Shown here piece after piece: positions 48,971 to 59,419 of a DNA stretch of 64,000 nt. Location of the stretch: the NCBI RefSeq assembly GCF_000745015.1, contig NZ_JQNA01000001.1:1178001-1242000 (forward strand), written 5' to 3'. Made by a program: the position numbers and the translations under genes. The notes under the pieces are model-generated. The model was not told where the DNA came from. It searched no databases and worked only from the letters and a program-made list of their open reading frames with translations. Origin of the DNA: Burkholderia sp. 9120 (lineage in GTDB: Bacteria; Pseudomonadota; Gammaproteobacteria; Burkholderiales; Burkholderiaceae). Each line of letters begins with the position of its first letter. The stretch's first letter is position 1.

Positions 48971-49576
48971 TTACTTGGCCGGCTTGACCGAAGCGACTTC
49001 CTTGTCTGCCTGGTCACGCGTTGCCTTTATCGATTGCGGCATGTACTTTTGCATCAAGCCATTCACGACGTCGCGGCCAACCTGGTCTTGTACCTGGATG
49101 AACTTGCGGCCGGTTGGGCTTTTGTAGAACGCGGTCAGATCCTTGATTTCCGACGTGCTGTAGTACTTCGCGTAAGCGTCGTACTGAGCTTGCATTGCGT
49201 CCGAACGGAACGAGTCCGTTGCGAACACCTGACCTGCGCCGTCAACCAGCTTCGGCACTGCATTCTTTTGCAGCGTCGGGACGGAAGCCTGCTTCTGCTT
49301 GTCCGTCATCGTCTTGTTTTCGCTCAGGGCGTCCGACAGGATGGCCGGAACCAGCTGCTTGGCTTGCATCTGTGCGCTGTTGCCGATCGCGCCGACGAGC
49401 TTCTGTGCGTCGATTGCGTCCAGCAGATCTTTGATAGCAGCCTGCTTGGCCGGATCAACCGGTGCTGCGGCAGCAGCCGGAGCCGCCGGAGCCGGGCTCT
49501 GAAGCGCTTGAGCCATAGCAAAGGTCGGCACGAGGGCAGCCAGCAACATCAGTTGTTTGAATCGTTTTTGCATCAT
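48971..49576 (-). CDS. DUF2059 exported protein
   Basis: 201 aa with a signal peptide (residues about 1-23, cleavage after AMA). An Ala/Pro-rich linker follows, then a helical DUF2059 domain: IKDLLDAIDAQKLVGAIGNSAQMQAKQLVPAIL, and YDAYAKYYSTSEIKDLTAFYKSPTGRKFIQVQDQV. The YYSxSEIKDLxAFYxSPxG motif defines the family, whose function is unknown. It lies between gyrA and serC on the same strand. A second ATG one codon later is equally possible. Confidence 0.93.
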   Translation of the reverse strand: MMQKRFKQLMLLAALVPTFAMAQALQSPAPAAPAAAAAPVDPAKQAAIKDLLDAIDAQKLVGAIGNSAQMQAKQLVPAILSDALSENKTMTDKQKQASVPTLQKNAVPKLVDGAGQVFATDSFRSDAMQAQYDAYAKYYSTSEIKDLTAFYKSPTGRKFIQVQDQVGRDVVNGLMQKYMPQSIKATRDQADKEVASVKPAK

Positions 49577-49696
49577 TACTCCCTAAGAGAAATTAATTTG
49601 AACTGCGCGCTGCGCGGGATACGTATCGGCCCGATACGCCATTATTCCCTGCGCAGCTTTCAACCAATCACTGAGACTGAAAGCCGCCAACGCGGA

Positions 49697-52327
49697 TCAG
49701 GCTGCCCCACCTTCGTCGCTGCCGTTTTCACCTTCGGCCGGACCTTCGGTGTCGCCTTCCACATCACCCTCAGCTTCCGCAACCTGTTGCAGACCTGAAA
49801 GCTTGGTCCCTTCGTCAAGGCTGATGAGTGTAACACCTTGGGTTGCACGGCCCATTTCGCGGATTTCCGACACGCGCGTGCGAATCAGCACGCCCGTATT
49901 GGTGATCAGCATGATCTGCGCTTCCTGATCGACCAGCGTTGCGGCGACGACCCGGCCGTTGCGCTCCGACGTCTGAATCGCGATCATGCCCTTCGTGCCG
50001 CGCCCGTGACGGGTGTACTCGATGATCGGCGTACGCTTGCCAAAACCGTTTTCCGTAGCGGTGAGCACCGACTGCCGCTCGTCGCCGGCCACCAGCAACG
50101 CAATCACGTTCTGGCCGTCTTCGAGCTGCATGCCGCGCACGCCGCGCGCCTCACGGCCCATCGGACGCACGTCGTTCTCGTCGAAGCGAACCGCTTTGCC
50201 CGAATCCGAGAACAGCATGACGTCGTGCTGGCCGTCTGTAATCGCGGCGCCAATCAGGTAATCGCCGTCATCCAGACCGACCGCAATAATACCTTTGCGC
50301 AGCACGCGGCCAAAGGCTTCCAGCGGCGTCTTTTTTACCGTTCCTAACGCGGTGCCCATGAACACGAATTTGTCGACCGAGAATTCCTTGACCGGCAAGA
50401 CAACCGTAATCTTTTCGCCTTCCTGCAACGGGAAGATATTCACGATCGGACGGCCGCGCGAGTTCCGCGAACCTTGCGGCACTTCGTAGACCTTCACGCT
50501 GTACACGCGACCGCGATTCGAGAAGCACAGAATGTGGTCGTGCGTGTTCGCAATGAACAGCGTGTCGATCCAGTCGTCTTCTTTCATGGCCGTGGCCTGC
50601 TTGCCGCGGCCACCACGCTTCTGCGCACTGTATTCGGACAGCGGCTGCGACTTCACATAGCCGGCATGCGACATGGTCACGACCATTTCCTGCGGCGTGA
50701 TCAGGTCTTCCGTGTTCAGCTCGGTCGCGTTCATCTCGATCTTCGAGCGGCGCGCGTCGCCGAATTCGGCTTTGATCGACGTCAGTTCGTCGACGATGAT
50801 CGCCGCAATGCGTTCCGGGCGAGCCAGAATGTCCAGCAGGTCGGCGATTTGCGCCATCACTTCGCGGTACTCGCCGATGATCTTGTCCTGCTCGAGACCC
50901 GTCAGGCGTTGCAGACGCATCTGCAGAATTTCCTGAGCCTGGGTGTCGGACAGACGGTAGAGGCCGTCGGACTGCATACCGAACGCCGGATTCAACCCGT
51001 CAGGACGGTAGGCCTCACGACCACCGGCCGACGCGTTTTCCGACTCGGCACGCGACAACATTTCGCGCACCAGCGACGAATCCCACGGACGCGCCATCAA
51101 TTCCTGTTTCGCGATCGGCGGAGTCGGCGCACCCTTGATGAGCGCGATGAACTCGTCGATGTTGGCGAGCGCAACCGCCAGACCTTCGAGCACGTGACCG
51201 CGTTCGCGCGCCTTGCGCAGCTCGTATACGGTGCGCCGCGTCAGCACTTCCCGGCGATGCGACAGGAAGCACGACAGCATTTCCTTCAGGTTCAGCAACT
51301 TCGGCTGGCCGTCGACCAGCGCGACCATATTCATGCCGAAGGTGTCCTGAAGCTGGGTCGCCTTGTACAGATTGTTGAGCACGACTTCCGGCACTTCACC
51401 GCGCTTGAGCTCGATCACGACACGCATGCCGCTCTTGTCGGACTCGTCGCGGATATCGGAAATGCCTTCGAGCTTCTTCTCGTTGACCAGCTCGGCAATG
51501 CGTTCCAGAAGTGAGCGCTTGTTCACCTGGTACGGCAGTTCGTCGACGATGATCGACATGCGCTGACCGCGATCGATTTCCTCGAAGTGCGTGAGCGCGC
51601 GCATCAGCACGCGGCCGCGGCCGGTGCGATAGCCGTCGCGCACGCCGGCGACGCCGTAGATGATGCCGGCGGTCGGGAAATCGGGCGCCGGAATGATCTC
51701 GATCAGTTCGTCGATCGTGGCTTCCGGGTTTTTAAGCAGATGCTGGCAAGCGTCGACGACCTCGTTGAGGTTGTGCGGCGGAATGTTGGTCGCCATGCCG
51801 ACCGCGATACCGGACGAGCCATTGATCAGCAGATTGGGAATGCGCGCGGGCAGAATGGCCGGCTCGTTTTCACTGCCGTCGTAGTTCGGCGTGAAGTCGA
51901 CCGTTTCCTTGTCGATGTCGGCCAGCAGTTCGTGGCCGATCTTCGCCATGCGGATTTCGGTGTATCGCATCGCGGCGGCGTTGTCGCCGTCCACGGAACC
52001 GAAGTTGCCCTGGCCGTCCACCAGCATGTAGCGCAGCGAGAAGTTCTGCGCCATCCGGACGATGGTGTCGTAAACAGCCGTGTCGCCGTGCGGGTGGTAC
52101 TTACCGATGACGTCGCCGACAATACGCGCCGACTTCTTGTAAGCCCGGTTCCAGTCGTTGTTCAGTTCGTGCATCGCGTACAGCACGCGCCGGTGCACCG
52201 GCTTCAGGCCATCGCGAACATCAGGAAGCGCACGCCCCACGATCACGCTCATCGCGTAATCGAGATACGAACGGCGCATTTCCTCCTCTAGGGAGATTGG
52301 CAGAGTCTCTTTGGCGAATTGATCCAT
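49697..52327 (-). CDS. gyrA: DNA gyrase subunit A
   Basis: 876 aa. Catalytic Tyr122 lies in [10 protein letters not shown] and the quinolone-determining region reads [11 protein letters not shown], i.e. Thr83 and Asp87 (Thr83 is the usual residue in this genus, Asp87 is wild-type). Six C-terminal beta-pinwheel blades are present with a GyrA-box-like QKRGGRGKQ (about residue 570). The C-terminus is a Glu/Gly-rich acidic tail. ATG at 52327. It starts the long minus-strand cluster. Confidence 0.98.
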   Translation of the reverse strand: MDQFAKETLPISLEEEMRRSYLDYAMSVIVGRALPDVRDGLKPVHRRVLYAMHELNNDWNRAYKKSARIVGDVIGKYHPHGDTAVYDTIVRMAQNFSLRYMLVDGQGNFGSVDGDNAAAMRYTEIRMAKIGHELLADIDKETVDFTPNYDGSENEPAILPARIPNLLINGSSGIAVGMATNIPPHNLNEVVDACQHLLKNPEATIDELIEIIPAPDFPTAGIIYGVAGVRDGYRTGRGRVLMRALTHFEEIDRGQRMSIIVDELPYQVNKRSLLERIAELVNEKKLEGISDIRDESDKSGMRVVIELKRGEVPEVVLNNLYKATQLQDTFGMNMVALVDGQPKLLNLKEMLSCFLSHRREVLTRRTVYELRKARERGHVLEGLAVALANIDEFIALIKGAPTPPIAKQELMARPWDSSLVREMLSRAESENASAGGREAYRPDGLNPAFGMQSDGLYRLSDTQAQEILQMRLQRLTGLEQDKIIGEYREVMAQIADLLDILARPERIAAIIVDELTSIKAEFGDARRSKIEMNATELNTEDLITPQEMVVTMSHAGYVKSQPLSEYSAQKRGGRGKQATAMKEDDWIDTLFIANTHDHILCFSNRGRVYSVKVYEVPQGSRNSRGRPIVNIFPLQEGEKITVVLPVKEFSVDKFVFMGTALGTVKKTPLEAFGRVLRKGIIAVGLDDGDYLIGAAITDGQHDVMLFSDSGKAVRFDENDVRPMGREARGVRGMQLEDGQNVIALLVAGDERQSVLTATENGFGKRTPIIEYTRHGRGTKGMIAIQTSERNGRVVAATLVDQEAQIMLITNTGVLIRTRVSEIREMGRATQGVTLISLDEGTKLSGLQQVAEAEGDVEGDTEGPAEGENGSDEGGAA

Positions 52328-52803
52328 TATCCGTATCTTTTACGTGCCAACGCGACGAGTAAACGACGCCTTGGCGTAAGCATTGCAGGCGCAACGCATC
52401 ACGCGATTCTAACATGCCGCGAATCCGCTCCCGACTCAGGCACGTATACCTATTAGAGGGTGATTGCAGAGCGCGTCCCGATGCCCCACTTTTGCGCCGG
52501 TCAGGCGCGATTCGTGCGTGGGGCAATCCGCCGCTCAGCCATGACTGGCGGAGCCTCCAGCGGATTGCTTCTGTTGCGCATGCACCACAATTGAAGGGCG
52601 ATTTGATTGGGGGCAGATTTTTTTATCGTGGGAAGGGAACGATATGGCAAAATGCCAACGCACAAAGAGTTAGACACTGCTCGAAGTCTACACAGCACGC
52701 TTTTTTGTTCTACACCGATGTTATACTTCGAGCAATGTATGACTTGTCTTCGTCAACAGGCTCGCAGTAAACCTGCGGTAATCTCAATTTCGAGAGGAGA
52801 AAT
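52328..52803. promoter_or_regulatory. Divergent gyrA/ompA region with a 10-bp dyad at the ompA promoter
   Basis: 476 bp without a convincing gene. The right half is AT-rich. TGCTCGAAGT (52678-52687) and ACTTCGAGCA (52725-52734) form a perfect inverted repeat 37 bp apart, and a likely -10 (TATACT, 52722-52727) overlaps the right arm. The ompA ATG follows GAGAGGAG, a strong ribosome-binding site. The dyad could be an operator or a 5'-leader structure. Confidence 0.6.
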
Positions 52804-53451
52804 ATGAATAAACTTTCAAAGCTCGCGTTCATTGCAGCTACCGCAGTTATGGCTGCATCCGCCATGGCGCAGTCGGTGCCGGCGTCGCGACAAGCTACGA
52901 ACGACAACTGGGTGAATGGTACCGGCGAATACGTGTGGATGAACGGCACGAACGAACTTTGCTGGCGCGATGCATTCTGGACGCCGGCAACGGCCAACGC
53001 AAAGTGCGATGGCGCCCTGGTTGCCCAGGCTCCGACCCCGCCGGCTCCGGTCGCACCTGCACCGGCGATCACCAGCCAAAAGATTACGTATCAAGCTGAC
53101 GCGCTGTTCGACTTCGACAAGGCAATCCTGAAGCCGGGCGGTAAGGAAAAGCTGGACGATCTCGCATCGAAGATCGGCGCTTTGAACCTGGAAGTCGTCG
53201 TTGCAACGGGTTACACGGACCGTATCGGTTCGGACAAGTACAACGATCGTCTGTCGCTGCGCCGCGCTCAAGCTGTCAAGGCATACCTGGTCAGCAAGGG
53301 CATCGAATCCAACCGTATCTATACGGAAGGCAAGGGCAAGCGCAACCCGGTCACGACCGGTTGCAACCAGAAGAACCGCAAGCAACTTATCGCCTGCCTC
53401 GCACCGGATCGTCGCGTGGAAGTCGAAGTTGTCGGTACTTCGAAGCAATAA
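52804..53451 (+). CDS. OmpA-family outer-membrane protein
   Basis: 215 aa with a signal peptide (about 1-23, AMA-QS). A short Trp-rich segment (NWVNGTGEYVWMNGTNELCWRDAFW) and a Pro/Ala linker precede the OmpA-like peptidoglycan-binding domain: ALFDFDKAILKPGGKEKLDDLASKI and TDRIGSDKYNDRLSLRRAQAVKAYLVSKGIESNRIYTEGKGKRNPV. There is no barrel, so it is an OmpA_C-only envelope protein, probably abundant given its strong ribosome-binding site and terminator. The gene 5' of gyrA in many Burkholderiales is this ompA. Confidence 0.95.
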   Translation: MNKLSKLAFIAATAVMAASAMAQSVPASRQATNDNWVNGTGEYVWMNGTNELCWRDAFWTPATANAKCDGALVAQAPTPPAPVAPAPAITSQKITYQADALFDFDKAILKPGGKEKLDDLASKIGALNLEVVVATGYTDRIGSDKYNDRLSLRRAQAVKAYLVSKGIESNRIYTEGKGKRNPVTTGCNQKNRKQLIACLAPDRRVEVEVVGTSKQ

Positions 53452-53472
53452 GCTCCAAGTTACCGCAGTATC

Positions 53473-53502
53473 AAAGCCCCGCTTCGGCGGGGCTTTTTTT
53501 TA
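53473..53502 (+). terminator. Rho-independent terminator after the OmpA-family gene
   Basis: AAAGCCCCGC stem, TTCG tetraloop, GCGGGGCTTT and a T8 run, 22 bp after the stop. Confidence 0.95.
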
Positions 53503-53715
53503 TGCCTGTTTTTCCCGCAGATCGAAGGCGTGTCGAGGCGGATTCCCACGCGCAGATACACGCGTCTTGCAGATTCACGAGCGACCCCGCACGGCACGAC
53601 GGCATGGATCGCGCCCCAGAACGACGCGGCATTTTGCCGCCCTGTCGCTCGACCTATATACTCAGGGTTTATCCTCGAGCGCCCGCTCACCGCTCTCATC
53701 GAGGCAGCTTCCGCT

Positions 53716-54414
53716 ATGACCAACGCCGATCCCCACGAACTGCAGAAATTCAGCGACCTTGCACATCGTTGGTGGGACCCGAATGCGGAATTCAAACCGC
53801 TGCACGAACTCAATCCCATTCGTCTGAGCTGGATCGACGCTCATGCGCCTCTCGCGGGCAAGAAGGTGCTGGATATCGGCTGCGGCGGCGGGATTCTGTC
53901 GGAGTCCATGGCTAGCCTGGGCGCGCACGTCAAAGGTATCGACCTGTCGCACCAGGCGCTCGGCGTGGCCGATCTTCACAGTCTTGAAAGCGGCGTCACC
54001 GTCGACTACGAAGAAATCGCCGCCGAGGCGCTCGCCGCCCGCGAACCGGGCACGTACGACGTGGTCACCTGCATGGAAATGCTCGAGCACGTGCCGGAGC
54101 CGTCCGCCATTGTCGAAGCCTGCAAAACGCTGGTGAAGCCCGGCGGCTGGGTGTTCTTCTCCACGCTGAACCGCAACGTGAAGTCGTACCTGTTTGCGGT
54201 GATCGGTGCCGAATACATCGCACGCATGCTGCCCAAGGGCACGCACGACTACGCTCGCTTCATTCGCCCGTCGGAATTGGCGAGCTTCGTGCGCGCGGCC
54301 GAGCTGCGCACAGCCGACATCAAAGGTATCGTCTACAACCCGCTCAGCAAGCATTTCGCGCTGTCCGCCGACACGAGCGTGAACTACATGCTCGCCTGCC
54401 GCCGCGACGTCTGA
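53716..54414 (+). CDS. ubiG: Ubiquinone 3-O-methyltransferase
   Basis: 232 aa from [37 protein letters not shown] at 53716, a signature UbiG start; the open frame upstream is leader. SAM motif [16 protein letters not shown], with [12 protein letters not shown] and [22 protein letters not shown]. It performs both O-methylations of ubiquinone synthesis. Followed 31 bp later by gph. Confidence 0.98.
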   Translation: MTNADPHELQKFSDLAHRWWDPNAEFKPLHELNPIRLSWIDAHAPLAGKKVLDIGCGGGILSESMASLGAHVKGIDLSHQALGVADLHSLESGVTVDYEEIAAEALAAREPGTYDVVTCMEMLEHVPEPSAIVEACKTLVKPGGWVFFSTLNRNVKSYLFAVIGAEYIARMLPKGTHDYARFIRPSELASFVRAAELRTADIKGIVYNPLSKHFALSADTSVNYMLACRRDV

Positions 54415-54445
54415 TTCGCCACGACCTGCCGACCCGAACCCATCA

Positions 54446-55159
54446 ATGAGCGATCCCACGCCCCTGCCCCAACGCGAAGACAACGAGGATGCCTTAGGTC
54501 TTTGCCATGCCGTCCTATTCGATCTGGACGGCACGCTAGCCGACACGGCGCCCGATCTCGCCGCCGCCGTCAACAAGATGCGCCACGATCGCGGGCTCGA
54601 GATGGTGCCGCTCGAAGACCTGCGGCCGCTCGCCTCCGCCGGCGCGCGTGGGCTGATTGGTGGGGCGTTCGGCGTCGGCCCCGACAGTCACGAGTTCGCG
54701 TCGATGCGTGAAGAATTCCTCGCCAACTACGAGGCGGACTTGTGCATCGAGACCACGCTGTTTCCGGGCATTCCCGAGATGCTGGACGAGCTCGACGCCC
54801 GCGGCGTGCGCTGGGGCATCGTCACGAACAAGGTGGCCCGGCTCACTGAGCCGCTGATCGCCCAGCTCGGTCTGGAAGAGCGCGCGGGCTGCATCGTGAG
54901 CGGTGACACGACACCGCACTCGAAGCCCCACCCCGCGCCGTTGCTGCACGCCGCACGTGAGCTGGACGTGGTGCCGGAGCGCATCGTCTACGTCGGCGAC
55001 GACCTGCGCGACGTGCAGGCAGGCTTCGCCGCCGGCATGAAAACAATCGCCGCCGCGTACGGCTATTGCGGCAACGACATTCCGCCGACGCAATGGCATG
55101 CGCAACACGTCGTTCAGTCGCCGGCGGAACTGCAAAAGCTGCTGCGCGACATCGGTTGA
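54446..55159 (+). CDS. gph: Phosphoglycolate phosphatase
   Basis: 237 aa HAD hydrolase: AVLFDLDGTLADTAPDLAAAVNKM (nucleophile Asp), WGIVTNKVARL (motif II), SKPHPAPLLHAARELDVVPERIVYVGDDLRDVQAGFAAGMKTIAAAYGY (motifs III and IV). It removes 2-phosphoglycolate, for example from DNA repair. The pair ubiG-gph is conserved in beta-proteobacteria. Confidence 0.96.
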   Translation: MSDPTPLPQREDNEDALGLCHAVLFDLDGTLADTAPDLAAAVNKMRHDRGLEMVPLEDLRPLASAGARGLIGGAFGVGPDSHEFASMREEFLANYEADLCIETTLFPGIPEMLDELDARGVRWGIVTNKVARLTEPLIAQLGLEERAGCIVSGDTTPHSKPHPAPLLHAARELDVVPERIVYVGDDLRDVQAGFAAGMKTIAAAYGYCGNDIPPTQWHAQHVVQSPAELQKLLRDIG

Positions 55160-55287
55160 GTCTCAATGAATGCCGCAGCAAAGCGAACGCAGCGCGCCGC
55201 CGCATTCGCTTTGCCAATGAGTCAGGACGCGGCCGTCAATCTATTGTAAAATCTACGTTGGTTCAGAGGTTTTGAGCAACGAACCGC

Positions 55288-55657
55288 GGGGGCGACCTGG
55301 TTTCGACAGGGGTTGCGAAGCGGCTAGGGCATGTCGAGGACCCGTCACCTCGTTAATCAATGGGAAAAACGTAACTGCAAACGACGAAACGTTCGCACTG
55401 GCAGCCTAAGGGCCGCCGTCCTCTGCCTAGTTCACTGACGGGCTAGAGTCGCAAGACCGGTAGCAATACCGACAGAGGTCATATACGTCAGTTAAGCCTT
55501 GGTGGTGTCACGACATCCGGGTCGAAAACCTAGTGAATCGCCTTAGTGCAGCGTGTTCGTCCGCGTCGCTCGGGTTAAATCAAATGACAGAACTAAACAT
55601 GTAGAACTAGTCGTAGAGTGCTTCTGGACGCGGGTTCGATTCCCGCCGCCTCCACCA
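55288..55657 (+). ncRNA. ssrA: Transfer-messenger RNA (tmRNA)
   Basis: About 370 nt. The 5' end GGGGGCGACCTGGTTTCGACAGG and the 3' T-arm and acceptor (GGTTCGATTCCCGCCGCCTCCACCA, ending 55657) form the tRNA-like domain. The tag frame starts at GCA 55377 and reads ANDETFALAA before TAA at 55407-55409, the beta-proteobacterial form. With SmpB it rescues stalled ribosomes and tags the product for ClpXP. The 3' end of ssrA is a common integration site for mobile elements. Confidence 0.97.
55377..55409 (+). other. tmRNA proteolysis-tag reading frame
   Basis: Resume codon GCA followed by AAC GAC GAA ACG TTC GCA CTG GCA GCC TAA encodes ANDETFALAA, ending in the LAA degron. Confidence 0.95.
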
Positions 55658-55693
55658 GACATCGCGCACACCGCACCGGTGCCGCGCTTTATG

Positions 55694-55729
55694 AAAAACC
55701 CCGACAGCGTCGAGCTCTCGGGGTTTTTT
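55694..55729 (+). terminator. Bidirectional terminator between ssrA and the TolC-like gene
   Basis: AAAAACCCCGA pairs with TCGGGGTTTTTT around an inner GACAGCGTCGAGC segment. The A- and T-runs allow use by both ssrA (+) and the export operon (-). Confidence 0.9.
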
Positions 55730-55774
55730 GTTGCCGGCGTCCGGCGAGCGATTCGATGCAAACGCGCTACGCGT

Positions 55775-57322
55775 TTACTGCTCCGTTAGCGTCGAGGCGC
55801 GCCAGGTTTGGAGTGCGTTTGCGGCGGCTGAGGCTGAGGCCGAAGGCGAGGCCCATCCGTCAGCGCGATGCTTGGGAATGGTCTGACCCACGGCCGCGGC
55901 ACTGCTGGGCGGCCGCTCGATCGTCACAACCGCAGTTCTGTTCGCAATTGCATGTGCAGGAGCCTCATTCGCGAGCCCATTCACAGCCACGCTCGCCGCC
56001 CCACCACCCGCCCTCACCAGCAACCCATTCACCCGCTCCACCTCGTCAAAATCCAGTGCCGCCGTCGCAGCCTTAAGCTGCAGCAACGCCACAATCGTCG
56101 CGTAGCGTGCGCGGATCCAATCCCGCCGAGTCGAGTACAACGCATCCGACGCGCGCAACACATCCGTGCTGGTCCGGCTGCCCACCTTATAACCCACCTG
56201 AGTCGCGTCGAGCGCCGCGCGCGAAGTCCGCATCAAACGCGTCAGCGAATCGACCCGCGCCGCGCCGTTGCGAACGCGCGACCAGTTCTCGCGCGCCGTC
56301 GCACTCGCGACGCGTTGCGCCGCCAGCAGTTCGTCCTGCGCCTTGTCTTCCAGCGCGAGCTTTTCGTCGACGATGGCAGTAGTCTCGCCGCCTTCGAACA
56401 GCGGAATCGTGATCGACAACATCGCGGTCGTGGTCGTTGTCGGCCGGGAGTAGCCGGATGCGGCGCCCGCCGGCGTGTGACTCGCCGACAGGTTCACGAC
56501 CGGCAGATGTCTCGCCCGCGCCTTCTCGACCTCCAGTTCCGCCAGGCGTCGGTCGATCTGCTTCAACTGCACCCGGAAGTCGTGGGTTTCGGCCTGCGAG
56601 GCCCAATTCTCGCCGTCCACTGGGTCCAACCTCGGCATGGCCGCGCTGTCCGACAGCCGCGACAACGCAGCAAAGGGCTGCCCCGTGAGTTGTTCCAAAG
56701 CAAGCCGCTTAAGCTGCAACTCGCTACGCGCGTCCTGCTGCTGCAACTGGGCCTGCTCGCGCGCCGCGTCGGCTTCCTGCAGGTCGATCACGGTCGCCTC
56801 GCCCGCCGCCTGCCTACGGCGTAACTGGTCGAAATGCAAATCGAGGGCCATCGCGTAGTCGTTGGCGCGCGTCAGCTCGTCTTCAGCGGCAAGCTCGTCG
56901 AAATACGCGCGCACCGCCTGCACGATGGAGGACTGCTGAGCGCTCGCCACCTCCAGCACGCCGCGCGCCGCAATCACGTCTGCCTGCTTGTAAACCGTCC
57001 AGCGGCTCCAGTCGAAGACCGGCTGCGTCAGCGTGACGCTCCAACCGTTCTGCCAGTAGGTGTTACGCGGAAAACCTTCCATCACCGTACTGTTGTACGC
57101 GCGCCCCCAGCCGCCCGCGACTTGCGGCAAAAACCCGGCGCGCGCCTTGGGCAGCGCCTGCTGGGCCGCTTTGGAGCCCGCACGGAATGCCGCGAGATCC
57201 GCGTCGTGGTCGGTGGCCTGCTCGACCACCGTCGACAGATCGACCGCCGCAGCCGGCCTCGCCAGCGCGACACAGGCGAGCGCGATCAGCCAGAGCCAGC
57301 CCGGCACCGTGCGCCTAGTCAT
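55775..57322 (-). CDS. TolC-family outer-membrane efflux protein of the peptide-export operon
   Basis: 515 aa with a signal peptide (residues about 8-26, RPAAA-V). Two OEP repeats are seen: about 30-225 (LSTVVEQATDHDADLAAFRAGSKAAQQALPKARAGFLPQV, and LTQPVFDWSRW) and about 240-430 (LSITIPLFEGGETTAIVDEKLALED, QVGYKVGSRTSTDVLRASDALYSTRRDWIRARYATI). The last 75 residues or so are an Ala/Ser-rich tail not typical of TolC. The start overlaps the ABC-exporter stop by 8 bp, so translation is coupled. It would form the outer-membrane duct of a type I system with the HlyD and C39-ABC proteins. Confidence 0.92.
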   Translation of the reverse strand: MTRRTVPGWLWLIALACVALARPAAAVDLSTVVEQATDHDADLAAFRAGSKAAQQALPKARAGFLPQVAGGWGRAYNSTVMEGFPRNTYWQNGWSVTLTQPVFDWSRWTVYKQADVIAARGVLEVASAQQSSIVQAVRAYFDELAAEDELTRANDYAMALDLHFDQLRRRQAAGEATVIDLQEADAAREQAQLQQQDARSELQLKRLALEQLTGQPFAALSRLSDSAAMPRLDPVDGENWASQAETHDFRVQLKQIDRRLAELEVEKARARHLPVVNLSASHTPAGAASGYSRPTTTTTAMLSITIPLFEGGETTAIVDEKLALEDKAQDELLAAQRVASATARENWSRVRNGAARVDSLTRLMRTSRAALDATQVGYKVGSRTSTDVLRASDALYSTRRDWIRARYATIVALLQLKAATAALDFDEVERVNGLLVRAGGGAASVAVNGLANEAPAHAIANRTAVVTIERPPSSAAAVGQTIPKHRADGWASPSASASAAANALQTWRASTLTEQ

Positions 57323-59417
57323 GGGCCATCACGCCCGCACGCGCCTCGCACACCAACTCGCCTTCGACCAACCGGTAACGCGTGTCGAACGACGCCGCGA
57401 GCGACATGTCGTGCGTAATCACCACGACCGTTCGCTCGAGGCGCTGCAACAAAGCCACGATCTGCCGCACCGACGTCGGATCGAGATTCGACGTCGGCTC
57501 ATCGAGCAACAGCAGCTCACGTTGCTGATACAACGCGCGCGCAAGCAGCAGACGCTGCCGCTGCCCGGCGGAAATATTCGCGATCGTGTCGCTGATCACC
57601 GTGCGCGTGCGCATCGGCAAACGCATTACGTCGGGCAACAGACCGACGTCGTCGAGCAAGGTGTGAATGCGGGCTTCGTCCGCGTTGCCGGCGAACAGCG
57701 ACACATTCTCCGCAATCGAGCCATGCAGGATCAGATCGCCCTGGCGCATATGCACGGCGTGGCGACGGATTTCGTCGACGGTGAGGTTCGGCCACGCAAT
57801 GCCGTTCAGCGTGATCTCGCCGTCCTGAAGCGGCTCAGCCGCCGCAAGCAGCTTGAAAAGCGTGGACTTGCCGCTGCCCGATGAACCGGTGATCACGATC
57901 TTGTCGCCGCGGCGAATGACGATGTTCGCGCGCTTGAGCACTGGCTGATCCGACACGCCGTAGCGGAACGTGACGTCGCGCACGTCGATGCGCTCGAAGC
58001 TGCGCACCTCGACGGTTTTATGCGTGTCGGCAGGCGGCGTGTAGCGCTCCGCCTCGCAGTCGACGATGTCGCCGACCCGCGCCGCCGGCACGCTCAGCAT
58101 GAAATACTCAAAGGCCGCGTTGATGGAACGCGCAAAGCGCTCCGACAGCAGCGACTTGTAGATCAGAAACGAATAGAACACGCCCACCGAGATCACGCCG
58201 CCCAGCATCAGCCGCGCCGCGAACCAGGTGATCGCAATCATGTCGGCGTAATTGACGAGCTTCAGGATCGCGTCGCGCGCGCTGCCGAGCTTGCTGTTTT
58301 GCACTAGCGCCGCGGTATACGCGCGGTATTTGGCCATGAAGATCGCGGTGCGCCGCGTCTCGCCCTGCGAGAGCTTGATCAGCGACGCGCCGCGTATCGT
58401 CTCGATCAGCGTGTCGTCGCAGCGTGCTGATTCTTCCAACACGAGCGCGTGGGTATCGCGCATTCGCGCAAACAGCGCGAACGACACGGCAACGTAGACC
58501 GTGAAAATTAGCAGCGCGATCACCGTGAGTTGCGGGCTCTGCACCAGCATCAGCGCGAGCGCCAAGGTGCCGACCACCATGTCGATGCACAGCGCGATGG
58601 TAGTGCGCGTCGTGAAGATGCTGATTTCGTCCTGCGCCTTCACGCGCGCGAACAGATCGCCGACGTGCCGCTTCTCGAAGTACGGAATCGGATTGCGCAA
58701 CAGCTTCAACAGCAGCCCCTCGGTCATGTTCATCTGCACGAAACCATGCAGCAGTCCGACGAGGTACGTTTCGACGTAGTGGCTCAACGCGCCGGCGACG
58801 AAAATGCCCGAGAACGTCAGCATGAGCACGTTGAGCAGATTCAGGTTGTCGGCGGCGACCACGTCGTCGAGCACCAGATTGCCGAGGTACGGCATGGCGA
58901 GGATCGCGAACTGGCTGCCGAGCGCCACGAACATCACCTTGGCGATCTGCGCCTTGAGTTGCGGATTCAGCGCACGCACACGAGCGAGCGCGGCGGGCAC
59001 CCGAGACTTGTCGCGGATGCGCGGCATGAGCGGCGTCGCCGCGCATTCGAGCAGATAGCCGGACACGTTGGCCACGAAGGTGTCCATCGAAATGCGCCGG
59101 CGGCCGCTGGCCGGATCGATCACCTGCACGTAACCACGCCCGCACTTCTCGAACACCACGAAATGCGCGCCGCCGAAATGTAGGATCGAACCACGCTTCA
59201 CGCGTGGCAGATCGCCGCCGTCGAACCGGTAGGCCTGCACGGCGAGACCGAATTCGACGGCGACGTCGTAGAGATCCATGAGCGTCAGGCCGTTGGCCGA
59301 CACCGGCCTGAACGCCTGCAATTCGCGCACTTCCGTGGCGCGCCCAAGATGCGACAGCACCATGGCGAGACACGCGTAGCCGCATTCGGCGACTTCGTTC
59401 TGATAGATCGCACGCAT
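57315..59417 (-). CDS. C39 peptidase-containing ABC exporter (PCAT)
   Basis: 700 aa from MRAIYQNEVAECGYACLAMVL at 59417. The C39 peptidase domain (1-130) has oxyanion Gln6, nucleophile Cys12, His85 (GGAHFVVF) and Asp101 (DPASGRRR), all intact. Six membrane helices follow (about 165-430). The ABC domain has Walker A GSSGSGKST, signature ISAGQRQRLLLARALY, Walker B LLLLDEPTSNLDP and the H-loop VITHDMS. PCATs cut double-glycine leaders and export the mature peptide. The 41-aa peptide gene at the head of this operon is its likely substrate. It begins 2 bp after the HlyD gene. Confidence 0.95.
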   Translation of the reverse strand: MRAIYQNEVAECGYACLAMVLSHLGRATEVRELQAFRPVSANGLTLMDLYDVAVEFGLAVQAYRFDGGDLPRVKRGSILHFGGAHFVVFEKCGRGYVQVIDPASGRRRISMDTFVANVSGYLLECAATPLMPRIRDKSRVPAALARVRALNPQLKAQIAKVMFVALGSQFAILAMPYLGNLVLDDVVAADNLNLLNVLMLTFSGIFVAGALSHYVETYLVGLLHGFVQMNMTEGLLLKLLRNPIPYFEKRHVGDLFARVKAQDEISIFTTRTTIALCIDMVVGTLALALMLVQSPQLTVIALLIFTVYVAVSFALFARMRDTHALVLEESARCDDTLIETIRGASLIKLSQGETRRTAIFMAKYRAYTAALVQNSKLGSARDAILKLVNYADMIAITWFAARLMLGGVISVGVFYSFLIYKSLLSERFARSINAAFEYFMLSVPAARVGDIVDCEAERYTPPADTHKTVEVRSFERIDVRDVTFRYGVSDQPVLKRANIVIRRGDKIVITGSSGSGKSTLFKLLAAAEPLQDGEITLNGIAWPNLTVDEIRRHAVHMRQGDLILHGSIAENVSLFAGNADEARIHTLLDDVGLLPDVMRLPMRTRTVISDTIANISAGQRQRLLLARALYQQRELLLLDEPTSNLDPTSVRQIVALLQRLERTVVVITHDMSLAASFDTRYRLVEGELVCEARAGVMAHD

Positions 59418-59419
59418 GG

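Noticed and set aside
52414..52770. 118-codon plus-strand frame between gyrA and the OmpA-family gene
   Set aside because: No ribosome-binding site, no recognisable motif, and it spans the probable ompA promoter.
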